A stretch of 24,616 nucleotides of DNA from Chloroflexota bacterium. Lineage in GTDB: Bacteria > Chloroflexota > Limnocylindria > Limnocylindrales > CSP1-4. Location of the stretch: positions 1 through 24,616 of the forward strand of contig JAJYMP010000244.1 in the NCBI GenBank assembly GCA_021786915.1, in the 5' to 3' direction. The number at the start of each line of letters is the position of its first letter. Within the stretch, counting starts at the first letter, position 1. Positions 16,105 to 23,452 of this stretch are shown piece after piece. The translations under genes were made by a program, and so were the position numbers. Below the pieces are notes generated by a model. It saw only the letters and a list, made by a program, of their open reading frames with translations. It did not search any database and was not told the DNA's origin.

Positions 16105-16470
16105 ATGCTCGACACCGAACTCCAGGAAGCGGCCGTCGAGTTCGGCCGCGCGCTTCAGCACGCCCCCGCCGTGTCCGAATACCGGGCGGCCGTGGCAAGG
16201 CTGGACGCCGACCCAGCGGCGAAGGCCGTCCTCGAAGCGCTCCAGGACCAGATCGCCGTTGTGACCCGCCTCCAGGCGGCGGGGCGGTCGTCGTCCGACG
16301 AGCACAACGAGCTCCGGGATCGACAGGCTGCCGTCCGGGCCAACGACACGGTGATGAGGAACCTGCGTGCGACCAACGAGGTCAAGGCGTACCTGCCCGA
16401 GGTCGCGCGCCAGGTGAGCGCATCGCTGGGCACCGACTACGCAAGCCTGATCGCGCCGACCAGCTGCTGA
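16105..16470 (+). CDS. YlbF-family protein ending in Cys, second of two
   Basis: A 121-residue helical paralogue of the preceding gene: EFGRALQHAPAVSEYRAAVARL, DPAAKAVLEALQDQI, then RDRQAAVRANDTVMRNLRAT, ending SLIAPTSC. The order of helices fits the YlbF family, and the last residue is a cysteine. AAGGGAGG lies upstream of the ATG, 14 bases after the first ylbF-like gene. A clearly homologous 3' fragment with the same SLIAPTSC end lies at 18356-18589 in the decayed operon copy, so this gene was part of the ancestral cassette. The paired YlbF proteins may form a heteromer; function is unknown. Confidence 0.75.
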   Translation: MLDTELQEAAVEFGRALQHAPAVSEYRAAVARLDADPAAKAVLEALQDQIAVVTRLQAAGRSSSDEHNELRDRQAAVRANDTVMRNLRATNEVKAYLPEVARQVSASLGTDYASLIAPTSC

Positions 16471-16507
16471 CGGCCGGTCGGAGGAACCGTGGCAACCTGA
16501 TGGATAG

Positions 16508-16660
16508 AGGATCGCGACAGGAAAGGGCATGAGCGAGGGCGCCCTGCTGTGCGTCGCACCCGCCGTCGCCGCCGCGGTCCGCGACGCCACCGGCGTTGCG
16601 ATCCGTGACCTGCCGCTGACCCCCGAACGCGTCTGGCGAGCGATCCAGGAAGCACGCTAA
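16508..16660 (+). pseudogene. 3' remnant of a CoxL/XdhA-type molybdenum hydroxylase
   Basis: After an in-frame stop at 16505 the frame reads GKGMSEGALLCVAPAVAAAV, then DLPLTPERVWRAI and a stop. This is the signature C-terminus of the large molybdopterin subunit of xanthine/CO-dehydrogenase-type hydroxylases, whose full length is roughly 750-800 residues. Only about 50 codons remain. A 43-codon ORF from the ATG at 16529 could be translated but would be functionless. It marks a breakpoint: the ars operon ends within 40 bases upstream. Confidence 0.7.
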
Positions 16661-16695
16661 CCCAGTGAGTGCGTCCCGGAGAGGAGATCCGAGTC

Positions 16696-18243
16696 ATGGT
16701 CGACACGGCAATCGCCCGCCCTGAGGCGGGAGCAGAGGGCGCCCCGCTCCCGATCCTGTCCCACTGGATCGACGGCCGGCCTGTCGAGGTCATGCCCGAG
16801 CACACCGGGCCGATCTACAACCCCGCCACCGGGCAGGTGATCGCCCGGGTGCCGCGGGGTGGCCCGCCCGAGGTGGATGCGGCCGTCGCGGCCGCGAAGG
16901 CCGCCTTCCCGAAGTGGCGCGACACGCCGCTGATCTCCCGCAGCCAGGTCTTCTTCGCCTTCCGCGAGCTCGTCTGGCGGCGCCGCGAGGAGATGGCCGC
17001 GCTCATCACGCGTGACCACGGCAAGACCTTTCCGGATGCGCTTGGGGAGGTCGTCCGTGGCCTCGAGACCATCGAGTTCGCCTGCGGGCTCCCGACCCAG
17101 CTCGCCGGCCTGAACACACCGAACGTCGCCACGAACGTCGATGCCCTCACCCTGCGTGGGCCCCTCGGCGTGACCGCAGCGATCACGCCCTTCAACTTCC
17201 CTGCGATGGTGCCGATGTGGATCTACCCCATCGCCCTCATGTGCGGCAACACGCTGGTCCTCAAGCCGTCGTCCCACACTCCTGGTGCCACCCAACTCCA
17301 GGCGGAGCTGTGGAAGGAGGCCGGCGGACCGGACGGGACCTTCAACATCGTCTACGGCGGCCGCGAGGCCGTCGCCGCGATCGTCGAGCATCCCGACATC
17401 GTCGCAATCCAGTTCGTCGGCAGCACCGCCGTCGGGCGCTACGTGTTCGAGGAGGGAACGAAGCACGGCAAGCGGGTCGGGTCGTTCACGAGCGCGAAGA
17501 ACGCGATGATCGTCCTGCCAGATGCCGACATGGCCCTCACCGCCGACGCAGCCGTTGCCTCCGGCTATGGATCCGCCGGCGAGCGATGCATGGCCCAGAC
17601 GCTCGTGATCGCCGTCGGCGATTCCGGGGATCGCCTGCGGCCGCTCATGCTCGAGCGGATCAAGGGCCTCAAGGTCGGCCCGGGCATGGAACCCGGGATG
17701 GACATGGGCCCGATCTACTCGAAGGAGCACCGCGAGTCGGTCATCGCCTGGATCGACAAGGGGGTCGCGGAGGGGGCTGAGCTCGTCGTCGACGGGCGCC
17801 CGTTCGTGCATCCCACCAACCCCGACGGCTTCTTCCTCGGGGTGTCGCTGTTCGACCACGTGACTCCCGAGATGCAGATCTACCGGGAGGAGATCTTCGG
17901 CCCGGTCCTGGGGATCGTGCGGGCCAAGACCTATGACGAGGCGATCGGCCTCATCAACGACCACAAGTACGCCAACGGCACCGCGATCTTCACGACCAAC
18001 GGCGGCGCCGCCCGGCGCTTCAAGCTCGAGGTCGACGTGCCGATGATCGGCGTCAACGTGCCCATCCCTGTGCCCGCCGGGTACATGAGCTTCGGTGGCG
18101 CCAAGGAGAGCGCAATCGGCGACCTCGCCATGCGCGGCGAGGACGGCGTCCGCTTCTTCACCCAGCAGAAGATGGTCACCGAGCGCTGGCCGGACCCGGG
18201 CAGGAGCGGCCCGCTCAGCCTCGTCTTCCCCGGCAACAGTTGA
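16696..18243 (+). CDS. mmsA: CoA-acylating methylmalonate-semialdehyde dehydrogenase
   Basis: This 515-residue aldehyde dehydrogenase converts methylmalonate semialdehyde (and malonate semialdehyde) to propionyl-CoA (acetyl-CoA) in valine, inositol or beta-alanine breakdown. Subfamily motifs are YNPATGQVIARVP, the nucleotide-binding TPFNFPAMVPMWIYPIAL, FVGSTAVGRYVFE, and the catalytic Cys298 in SAGERCMAQ. As in this CoA-dependent subfamily, the usual ALDH general-base Glu is not at its place; the local sequence SFTSAKNAMIVLPDAD is slightly divergent from the common GGAKN form. The C-terminal EEIFGPVLGIVR and PAGYMSFGG are intact. The ATG at 16696 follows GGAGAGGAGAT. It has no obvious functional link with arsenic genes and is probably a neighbour across a breakpoint. 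Confidence 0.92.
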   Translation: MVDTAIARPEAGAEGAPLPILSHWIDGRPVEVMPEHTGPIYNPATGQVIARVPRGGPPEVDAAVAAAKAAFPKWRDTPLISRSQVFFAFRELVWRRREEMAALITRDHGKTFPDALGEVVRGLETIEFACGLPTQLAGLNTPNVATNVDALTLRGPLGVTAAITPFNFPAMVPMWIYPIALMCGNTLVLKPSSHTPGATQLQAELWKEAGGPDGTFNIVYGGREAVAAIVEHPDIVAIQFVGSTAVGRYVFEEGTKHGKRVGSFTSAKNAMIVLPDADMALTADAAVASGYGSAGERCMAQTLVIAVGDSGDRLRPLMLERIKGLKVGPGMEPGMDMGPIYSKEHRESVIAWIDKGVAEGAELVVDGRPFVHPTNPDGFFLGVSLFDHVTPEMQIYREEIFGPVLGIVRAKTYDEAIGLINDHKYANGTAIFTTNGGAARRFKLEVDVPMIGVNVPIPVPAGYMSFGGAKESAIGDLAMRGEDGVRFFTQQKMVTERWPDPGRSGPLSLVFPGNS

Positions 18244-18355
18244 TCGATCGAGCGCTTACGGCGTCGACCTGGGGCCGCCGGTATTCGTGCCGACGGCCCC
18301 ACCCTCAGCTCGGGCCTGGGCGATGCGACGTCGACGCACCGCGCGGCGGGGCCCC

Positions 18356-18589
18356 TCAGCAGCTGGTCGGCGCGATGAGGCTGGCGTAGTCCGCACCCAG
18401 GGCCGTACTCCCCTCGAGGGCGACGCTCGGCAGGAAGGTCTTCACGTCGTTCGTCGCGCGCAGGTGAGCCATCACGGTCTCGTTCGCGCGCACGGCCGCC
18501 TGGCACAGCCGCAGCCGCTCGAGCTGCACCTCGCCAGGCATGAGTCCGGCCTGCTGGGTGCGGTTGAGGGTCATCAGGTTGGTCGCGCA
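18356..18589 (-). pseudogene. 3' remnant of a second ylbF-like ars-operon gene
   Basis: About 77 codons match the end of the gene at 16105-16470: QAAVRANETVMAHLRATNDV against QAAVRANDTVMRNLRATNEV, and identical DYASLIAPTSC ends. The 5' half is missing; upstream the sequence switches, within about 25 bases, to the yuzD-like fragment. It is inverted relative to the intact operon. Confidence 0.8.
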
Positions 18590-18612
18590 GTTCGGCCACC
18601 ACGGCCTGAGCG

Positions 18613-18810
18613 GCCAGCCGCGATCTCCGCCTCGACGTCGGGGTGGCGGGCCATGTCCGGGCTGAACAGCTCGGCGTACTCGAAGGTCACCGCGGACCCG
18701 AAGCGCTCGATGAGGCGGCGCTGCACGAACAGGGCGGCTGACCTCCAGGTCTGTGCCGGGTCGCAGCCCGCGGGCGACGGCATCCCGACGACGAGCACCG
18801 AGCAGGTCAC
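18613..18810 (-). pseudogene. 5' remnant of a second yuzD-like ars-operon gene
   Basis: From a GTG at 18810, about 66 codons match the gene at 12878-13195: VLVVGMPSPAGCDPAQTW against VLVVGMPSPGACDPGKTW, and ELFSPDMARHPDVEA against ELFTPDMARYPEVEA. Homology ends at about codon 66, and the frame runs out 13 codons later. The GTG overlaps the stop of the arsR remnant (GTGA), keeping the ancestral coupling. Confidence 0.8.
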
Positions 18811-18944
18811 GGCGCAACCTCCGCGAGGAGGGGCAGACGACGAAGGGGCCCTGGCTGCGACATGGTCGTCCGGCTCGGGCCGCAGTCGGAGCATGCACAC
18901 GCCGTGGAGGCGGCTTCCGATCGCGTGAGGAGATCGGTGAGTGC
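18807..18944 (-). pseudogene. C-terminal remnant of a fourth arsR
   Basis: Forty-five codons encode the tail of the local ArsR subgroup: ALTDLLTRSEAAST, the cluster ACACSDCGPS, then PLRRLPLLAEVAP and a stop. They match arsR3 from residue 94 onward. The DNA-binding domain and start are gone; the operator lies directly upstream, so one deletion joined the operator to codon 94. Confidence 0.8.
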
Positions 18945-18946
18945 CG

Positions 18947-18976
18947 CGCGCTGTTAGTGCAACGCCCATTTGAGCA
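18947..18976 (-). promoter_or_regulatory. Orphan ArsR operator, -10 box deleted
   Basis: TCAAAT (18973-18968) and the imperfect palindrome GTTG-cac-TAAC (18963-18953) align base for base with the arsR1 promoter. The position of TAGAAT, 21 bases after TCAAAT, now reads CGGCAC because the arsR deletion begins there. It could still bind ArsR but should not fire as a promoter. Confidence 0.6.
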
Positions 18977-19079
18977 ATGCGGATCGTTCTGGCGGGCCGA
19001 GTGGCCCGTGCCGGCCGTCAGCGGCACTGCGCGCCCCGACCGTACGGGACGCGGCGTGCTCATCGGGACGACCTCTCGC

Positions 19080-19754
19080 TCAGGCAATCCAGACGAAGTA
19101 GAGGCCGACACCCACCATGACCGCCCCACTGGCGCGTTCGATGACGCTCGACCAGCGCCCCATCGCCTGCAGGCGCTTCACCGCACCGGTGAACGTCCCT
19201 GCCAGCACCACGGGGACGCCCCGCCCGAGCGCGTACACGAGGAGCAGCACGGCTCCGTAGAGCAGCGCGCCTTCCGCCATCACGTAGGTGAGGATGGCCG
19301 CGAGCACCGGGGTCGCGCACTGCGAGGCGACCAGGCCCGACACCAGGCCCAGCGCCAGCGCGCCGGGCACGCCACGCAGGCCGATGCGCTCGCGCAGCCC
19401 CCCGAACCACATCGGAGTGGACAGGTGGATCACGCCCAGCATCTGGAGGCCGATGACGACGCAGACCGCGGCGACGACATAGAACCACACGCGCGAGGTT
19501 CCCCCGATCAGGCCGCCCACCAGGGCTGCGACCACCCCCAGGAGCATGAACGTGATCGCCAGCCCAACAGCAAAGCTCGACGACAGCACGAACGCACGGC
19601 GACGCGAGACGTCATGGGAGCCACCGACGAAGCCGACGATCAGCGGGATGGTTGCCACGTTGCAGGGGCCAAGGCTGGTGACCACCCCACCCAGGAACAC
19701 GAGCAGGTAGCCGGCGAGCGAGGCCGTTCGGATCAGCTCCAGGTCGAACGGCAT
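19080..19754 (-). CDS. ccdA: CcdA-type thiol-disulfide transmembrane transporter
   Basis: This 224-residue protein with six predicted membrane helices moves reducing equivalents from cytoplasmic thioredoxin to extracytoplasmic thioredoxin-like proteins. The two conserved intramembrane cysteines are Cys31 in LGPCNVATIP and Cys146 in SQCATPVLA, each at the start of a helix as in CcdA/DsbD-beta. The length is typical of CcdA. It begins one base after the stop of a membrane-anchored thioredoxin-like gene, its likely partner. CcdA supports cytochrome c maturation or periplasmic thiol repair; no cytochrome gene lies nearby, so a role in keeping exported Cys-rich proteins reduced is equally possible. 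Confidence 0.92.
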   Translation of the reverse strand: MPFDLELIRTASLAGYLLVFLGGVVTSLGPCNVATIPLIVGFVGGSHDVSRRRAFVLSSSFAVGLAITFMLLGVVAALVGGLIGGTSRVWFYVVAAVCVVIGLQMLGVIHLSTPMWFGGLRERIGLRGVPGALALGLVSGLVASQCATPVLAAILTYVMAEGALLYGAVLLLVYALGRGVPVVLAGTFTGAVKRLQAMGRWSSVIERASGAVMVGVGLYFVWIA

Positions 19755-19755
19755 G

Positions 19756-20220
19756 TCAACCGCCGGCAGCGAGCGTCCGGAGCTGCTGACGCAACTCTGG
19801 CGCCTCCATCACACCTGGGAACGACTGAGCCTGACCGGTGCGGTCGATGAACACCAGCGTCGGAATGCCCAGGATCCTCGCGCGGGTCAGCAGCGCCTGG
19901 TTGCGATCGTCGTAGACGTTGACATCGACCAAGGTGATCGTGCCCCGGAACTCCGGGTACACCTGCCCGACGATAGCGGTCATCTCAACGCACGAGTCGC
20001 AGGTCAGGGAATGGAAGAAGGCCAGCGTCGGCTGGTTCGCGGCCAGGGCGCGGTCCAGGGTCACCTCCGGCGCTTCGGAGACGGGGATCGTTCCCGATGA
20101 CAAGCCCGGTCCCGATGGCTTGCCCTTGGCGCTCACGAGGATCACGACCAGGATGGCCACGCCGACCAGGATCACGATCTTCGATCCGCGCCGCAGTGCG
20201 CGACGCGACGCTCCTGTCAA
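19756..20220 (-). CDS. Membrane-anchored thioredoxin-like protein
   Basis: About 154 residues. A short Arg-rich N-terminus leads into one membrane span (IVILVGVAILVVILVSA, about residues 15-31), then an extracytoplasmic thioredoxin domain. The redox motif is SLTCDSCVEM (Cys74, Cys77), with the fold-typical GIPTLVFIDRTG carrying the cis-proline. The start is uncertain. I prefer the TTG at 20220, with GGAGAGCAGGA just upstream and a natural signal-anchor; a GTG at 20331 would add 37 residues of unlikely composition. It is coupled to ccdA (one-base gap), so it is probably the thiol reductase that CcdA recharges. Confidence 0.85.
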   Translation of the reverse strand: MTGASRRALRRGSKIVILVGVAILVVILVSAKGKPSGPGLSSGTIPVSEAPEVTLDRALAANQPTLAFFHSLTCDSCVEMTAIVGQVYPEFRGTITLVDVNVYDDRNQALLTRARILGIPTLVFIDRTGQAQSFPGVMEAPELRQQLRTLAAGG

Positions 20221-20492
20221 TGTCCTGCTCTCCGTGATGAGGCGCCGGCCGCGGCCGCGTGCGGTCGTTGGTGATCCTGAGGGTCGAGCCTGCTGCCGGG
20301 ATATCTCAATCCAGACTGTGTCATCGTGCACGCGGAGATCCCTCTGCCGTCGGTCACATCCTCAGGTGCGGATCGGCCCGCCAGAGCAGCAGACCCACGG
20401 GTCCGTTGGGGGTATCGTCGCCGGACATCGGCAGCGTCGATAGGGCGAGTCCCGGCGGAACCGATGCCGGCGGAGGCTTGAAGGGGCAGCCC

Positions 20493-20839
20493 ATGGGGGT
20501 GCTCGCGGACCTGCTGGAATGGCGTCCGCTGGCGGAGTCCTTCGACCTCGTCATGCTCCTGTTCATCCACCTGGCACCAGAGGACCGACGCGCGATCCTC
20601 CGGATCGCGGCCGAGGCGGTCGCGCCCGGCGGGACGTTTGCTCGTCGTCGGTCATGATCGCTCGAACCTCGTCGAGGGCACGGTGGGCCACAGGACCCCG
20701 AGTGCTCTTCACGGCCGCCGAGATCGCCTCGGAGCTGTCGGGGCTCACGATCGAACGGGCCGAGACCGTCCGCCGGCCCATTGCCGACGATCGGCACCGG
20801 GTCGACGCCGTCGTCCGTGCGGTTCGGCCGGTCGGCTGA
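20493..20839 (+). pseudogene. Truncated, twice-frameshifted SAM-dependent methyltransferase
   Basis: The C-terminal half of a class I methyltransferase is spread over three frames. ADLLEWRPLAESFDLVMLLFIHL and EDRRAILRIAAEAVAPGGT occur in the first; LLVVGHDRSNLVEGT in the second (shift near 20635); VLFTAAEIASELSGLTIERAET and VRAVRPVG in the third (shift near 20690). The SAM-binding N-terminus is absent. It resembles TehB/UbiE-like small methyltransferases. Truncation makes it a pseudogene even if the frameshifts were sequencing errors. Confidence 0.75.
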
Positions 20840-20950
20840 CCGCGAGCAAGCGGCCGGCGAGCCGAGACCGAGAGGCGGTAGCCGGATGCCGATCTGACGT
20901 CGATGGTAGGGTCTGGGATGCGCCCCACCGGCCGCGTAGGGAGGCGCTCC

Positions 20951-21727
20951 ATGGACCAGCCGTCGATCGGCTTCGTCGGGGGTGGCAGGGCCGCCAGGAT
21001 CATCCTGGTCGGGCTGGACCGCGCCGGGCGGCGGCCCGCACGGGTGGTCGTCAGCGACCCGTCGGAGACGGCCCGCGAAGAGCTTCTTTTGCGTGTGCCC
21101 GGGACCGAGCTCACATCCGACAACGATGCGGCCGCAAGCTGCGACATCGTGTTGCTGGCCGTCCACCCGCCGGTCATTCGGGAGGTTGCAGGAGGGCTGG
21201 TCCCTCACCTCCGCCCGGAGGCGGTGGTGATCTCGCTGGCGCCATAGCTGACCCTTTCGCAGCTTGCCAGGTTGTTCGGTGACTTCGACAGGATCGTCCG
21301 GGTCATCCCGAACGCGCCCTCGATCGTCGGGGCCGGCTACAACCCGGTCTGCTTCGGTCCCGGCGCCGACGAGGCGCTCCGCCACGTCGTGCTCGACCTG
21401 CTTGGCCCACTGGGCGAGTGTCCGCAGGTCGCGGAGGCCGACCTTGAGTCCTACGCCATCCTGACCGCGATGGGTCCGACCTACCTGTGGTTCCAGCTCT
21501 ACGAGCTGGTGGACCTCGCCACTTCGTTCGGGCTCGACCGCGAGGCCGCGCAACGCGGCCTTGGGGCGATGGTGCGGGGGGCGCTCAGCACGATGGAGGA
21601 ACCGGGCCTCTCGGCAGCCGAAGTCATGGACCTCGTCGCCACAAGGCCCCTCGGCGAGGGGGAGGCGCCGATCCTTGAGCTCTATCGATCGAGGCTGCCG
21701 GCGCTGCTCGCGCGACTCCGGCCATAG
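20951..21727 (+). pseudogene. Pyrroline-5-carboxylate reductase-like gene interrupted by one amber codon
   Basis: A single reading frame of 258 codons encodes a ProC/F420-type NAD(P)-binding protein. It opens with the Rossmann start IGFVGGGRAARIILVGLDRAG and the CDIVLLAVHPP strand. The second part has VIPNAPSIVGAGYNPVCF and a helical C-terminal domain with ILTAMGPTYLWFQLYEL. The frame is broken only by TAG at 21245-21247, after VISLAP, where P5C reductases often have Lys; AAG to TAG is one change. The ATG at 20951 has GGGAGG upstream. Either a recent nonsense mutation, readthrough, or a sequencing error. Both halves are otherwise undamaged, suggesting recent loss. Confidence 0.8.
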
Positions 21728-21812
21728 CAGGACGCGCCCGGGCTGGCGGCTGGAGTCGACCCTCTCGAGCCAGTCGGGCGCCGCGACCGGGCGCGGATGA
21801 AAACTGCGGTCT

Positions 21813-21831
21813 GCCCGCGATCCTGGCGGGC
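21813..21831 (-). terminator. Possible terminator after the DUF59 gene
   Basis: GCCCGC and GCGGGC form a 6-bp stem around a 7-base loop directly after the stop of the DUF59 gene. On the minus strand a TTTT follows about nine bases further on. Placement between two convergent genes fits termination; the T-run is short and displaced. Confidence 0.4.
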
Positions 21832-21832
21832 C

Positions 21833-22126
21833 CTACCTAACCCAGCTCGCCCAGTCGAGGTCACTCGGCGTCCATGGCTCAGCGAGCAGGCGCACGTCGA
21901 CCTGCCTCGCTCCAGGCAGCGTTTCCACCGCGCGCCGAACCGGGTCCACGATCCAGCCGGACAGCGGGCAGCCAGGGATGGTCAGCATGAGGTCGATCGT
22001 GACGTTCGCGTCCTCGACTCCGATCGCGCGAACGAGGCCCAGATCGACGATGTTGACCCCCAGCTCCGGATCCACGACCCTGCGCATGGCATCCCGCACG
22101 GCGGCCTCGTCGAGTCCCGTCTCCAT
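21833..22126 (-). CDS. DUF59/MIP18-family Fe-S assembly-type protein
   Basis: This 97-residue protein matches the DUF59 (MIP18, SufT/PaaD-like) family, which acts in iron-sulfur cluster maturation or carrier functions. It has AVRDAMRRVVDPELGVNIVDLGLV, a beta-hairpin with NVTIDLMLTIPGCPLSG, and the helix VDPVRRAVETL. The conserved Cys of many family members is present in PGCPLS. The C-terminal tail PWTPSDLDWASWV is aromatic-rich. It begins six bases after the stop of a CmtR-like regulator, so the pair is probably co-transcribed. Confidence 0.88.
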   Translation of the reverse strand: METGLDEAAVRDAMRRVVDPELGVNIVDLGLVRAIGVEDANVTIDLMLTIPGCPLSGWIVDPVRRAVETLPGARQVDVRLLAEPWTPSDLDWASWVR

Positions 22127-22132
22127 CGCGTC

Positions 22133-22483
22133 TCAGCCCTCCAGCAGCCCGCGGAGCGCCTCGAGCGCGGCCGCGCAGGTGGCCCGGTCGAGCTCGTAAT
22201 AGACCCAGCGGGCGTCGGCCTGGTGGTGGATCGGATGCACGAGACCGGCTCGGCGCAGTTGCGCCAGATGGTTGGAGACGTTGTTGGCCCGCTCGTCGAG
22301 TGCGGCGGCGATCTCGCACACACAGCAGGGACCGGTCGCGAGCAGCTTGAGGATTCCGGCTCGGGTCCTGTCCGCCAAGAGCGTCGCGACCTCGACCGGC
22401 GTGGTGACGTCGGGCCGAGCCAGATCGAGCCGGCAGCCGGGCTCGGCGGGCAGCTGCGCCGTGGGCAGATGCGCGACAGGCAC
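22133..22483 (-). CDS. CmtR-like ArsR/SmtB-family metal regulator
   Basis: This 116-residue winged-helix repressor has a Cys-rich alpha-3/4 region LATGPCCVCEIAAAL (Cys53, Cys54, Cys56), the recognition helix NNVSNHLAQLRRAGL and a late Cys103 in LDRATCAAALEAL. This layout is closer to CmtR/CadC-type Cd/Pb sensors than to the ArsR subgroup of this window, which has CVC plus a C-terminal CxCxxC. The GTG at 22483 is preferred; the frame is open to 22735 but the added residues look random. No operator like that of the arsR genes was found upstream. A truncated close paralogue lies at 7967-8119. Between this start and the ferredoxin gene (22484-22691) I see nothing else. Confidence 0.85.
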   Translation of the reverse strand: MPVAHLPTAQLPAEPGCRLDLARPDVTTPVEVATLLADRTRAGILKLLATGPCCVCEIAAALDERANNVSNHLAQLRRAGLVHPIHHQADARWVYYELDRATCAAALEALRGLLEG

Positions 22484-22691
22484 CTTATGCGTGCCGGGTC
22501 GGTCGAGAACCGCTGGCGACCCGAAACCGCCGACGCGCTGCGCCGCTACGGACCGCAGCGTCCGCGTCGAGAGGGCGCCGCCGCATGTGGACGCAGAGCG
22601 CTGCTTAGGCTGCATCGTCGTCCCTCGTCCATGCTCCGGTGACCGCATCATCTGCAATGTCCCCATGGCGGAGGCTGGGCACAGCCGACGT

Positions 22692-22973
22692 TCAGCTGTG
22701 CGCGTACTGCTCGCGCAGGCGCCGGAGCGTTCCAACGAACTCCTCCAGATCCGGGAAGCTCAGCGCGTCGGTCGGACAGACGCGCATGCACGAGGAGCAG
22801 CCGACGACGCAGTTCAGCGGGTTCGCAACGATCGTGGATGTGTCGCCCTGGACGAAGACGTCGTTGGTGCAGAACTCTAGGCAGACGCTGTCGCTGATGC
22901 ACTTCTCGGGGTCGATGGTCGGGAACCAGGGGATGGCTTCCCTGGGGATGCCCATGTACGGCCGAGCGCTCAC
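22692..22973 (-). CDS. Two-cluster ferredoxin
   Basis: A 93-residue ferredoxin. The first motif is Cys25-x5-Cys31-x3-Cys35, with Asp28 at the canonical second ligand position. The second is Cys55-x3-Cys59-x2-Cys62-x3-Cys66 followed by Pro. This is the KCxxDxxC...NPxxCVVGCxxC type often found beside flavin or heterodisulfide-reductase-like enzymes. The GTG at 22973 overlaps the stop of the upstream HdrA-like gene (GTGA), arguing for this start over the ATG at 22955. It presumably shuttles electrons to or from that partner; cluster I may be a 3Fe or Asp-ligated 4Fe cluster. Confidence 0.88.
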   Translation of the reverse strand: MSARPYMGIPREAIPWFPTIDPEKCISDSVCLEFCTNDVFVQGDTSTIVANPLNCVVGCSSCMRVCPTDALSFPDLEEFVGTLRRLREQYAHS

Positions 22974-23332
22974 CTGTCCGCCGCCTCGACGGCCGCCTTG
23001 ACGTCCGCGAACGCCTGATCCGTGGTCTTGAACTGGATGGATACAGGTGTCCACGTCGACTCGTTCATCGGGACGCGGGCTCGCTGGAAGCCATCCCGCA
23101 GGAGCTTGGCCTGCTTCTCGATCTTGCACGCCGGCGTGATGTAGACCGTGCCATCGTCCTTCAGGAGATCCTCCATCAGGACCTCGCCGTTCGCCTCGCA
23201 CAGCCGGGGGTGCATGAGCATGTAGTCGTGGGGCAGCTCCAGGCGGATCCGCTCTGCCAGCTCGCCGAGGTCGAGGTCCTTCATGCTCGGGCACGCGAAA
23301 CTGCACGTGCACATGAGGATCGCCTTCTTCAT
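22970..23332 (-). CDS. HdrA-N-terminal-domain-like cysteine protein
   Basis: A 120-residue protein starting AILMCTCSFACPSMKDLDL (Cys8, Cys10, Cys14), with further cysteines in HPRLCEANGE (Cys45) and ITPACKIEKQ (Cys69). This arrangement recalls the N-terminal Fe-S-binding domain of HdrA (CxCG, then a later Cys and VAACSP), here as a stand-alone polypeptide without the flavin domain. The ATG is preceded by GGGAGTGGAGG. It is translationally coupled to a ferredoxin gene. The pair looks like a minimal electron-transfer module of unknown partner; the HdrA relationship is inferred from cysteine pattern only. Confidence 0.65.
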   Translation of the reverse strand: MKKAILMCTCSFACPSMKDLDLGELAERIRLELPHDYMLMHPRLCEANGEVLMEDLLKDDGTVYITPACKIEKQAKLLRDGFQRARVPMNESTWTPVSIQFKTTDQAFADVKAAVEAADR

Positions 23333-23452
23333 CGTGAACCTCCACTCCCTTGACGCGGGCAACTGCCCTCTCACGCGTGGGGGCAGCGGGGGCTGGTCGA
23401 GCCGCGAGACGCCGCCTTGGAGCGTGGCGATCTGCCGCCGGTCCCGCGAGAT

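Noticed and set aside
22484..22735. N-terminal extension of the CmtR-like regulator to an ATG at 22735
   Set aside because: The extra 84 residues have no family similarity and a GTG at 22483 gives the usual regulator length.
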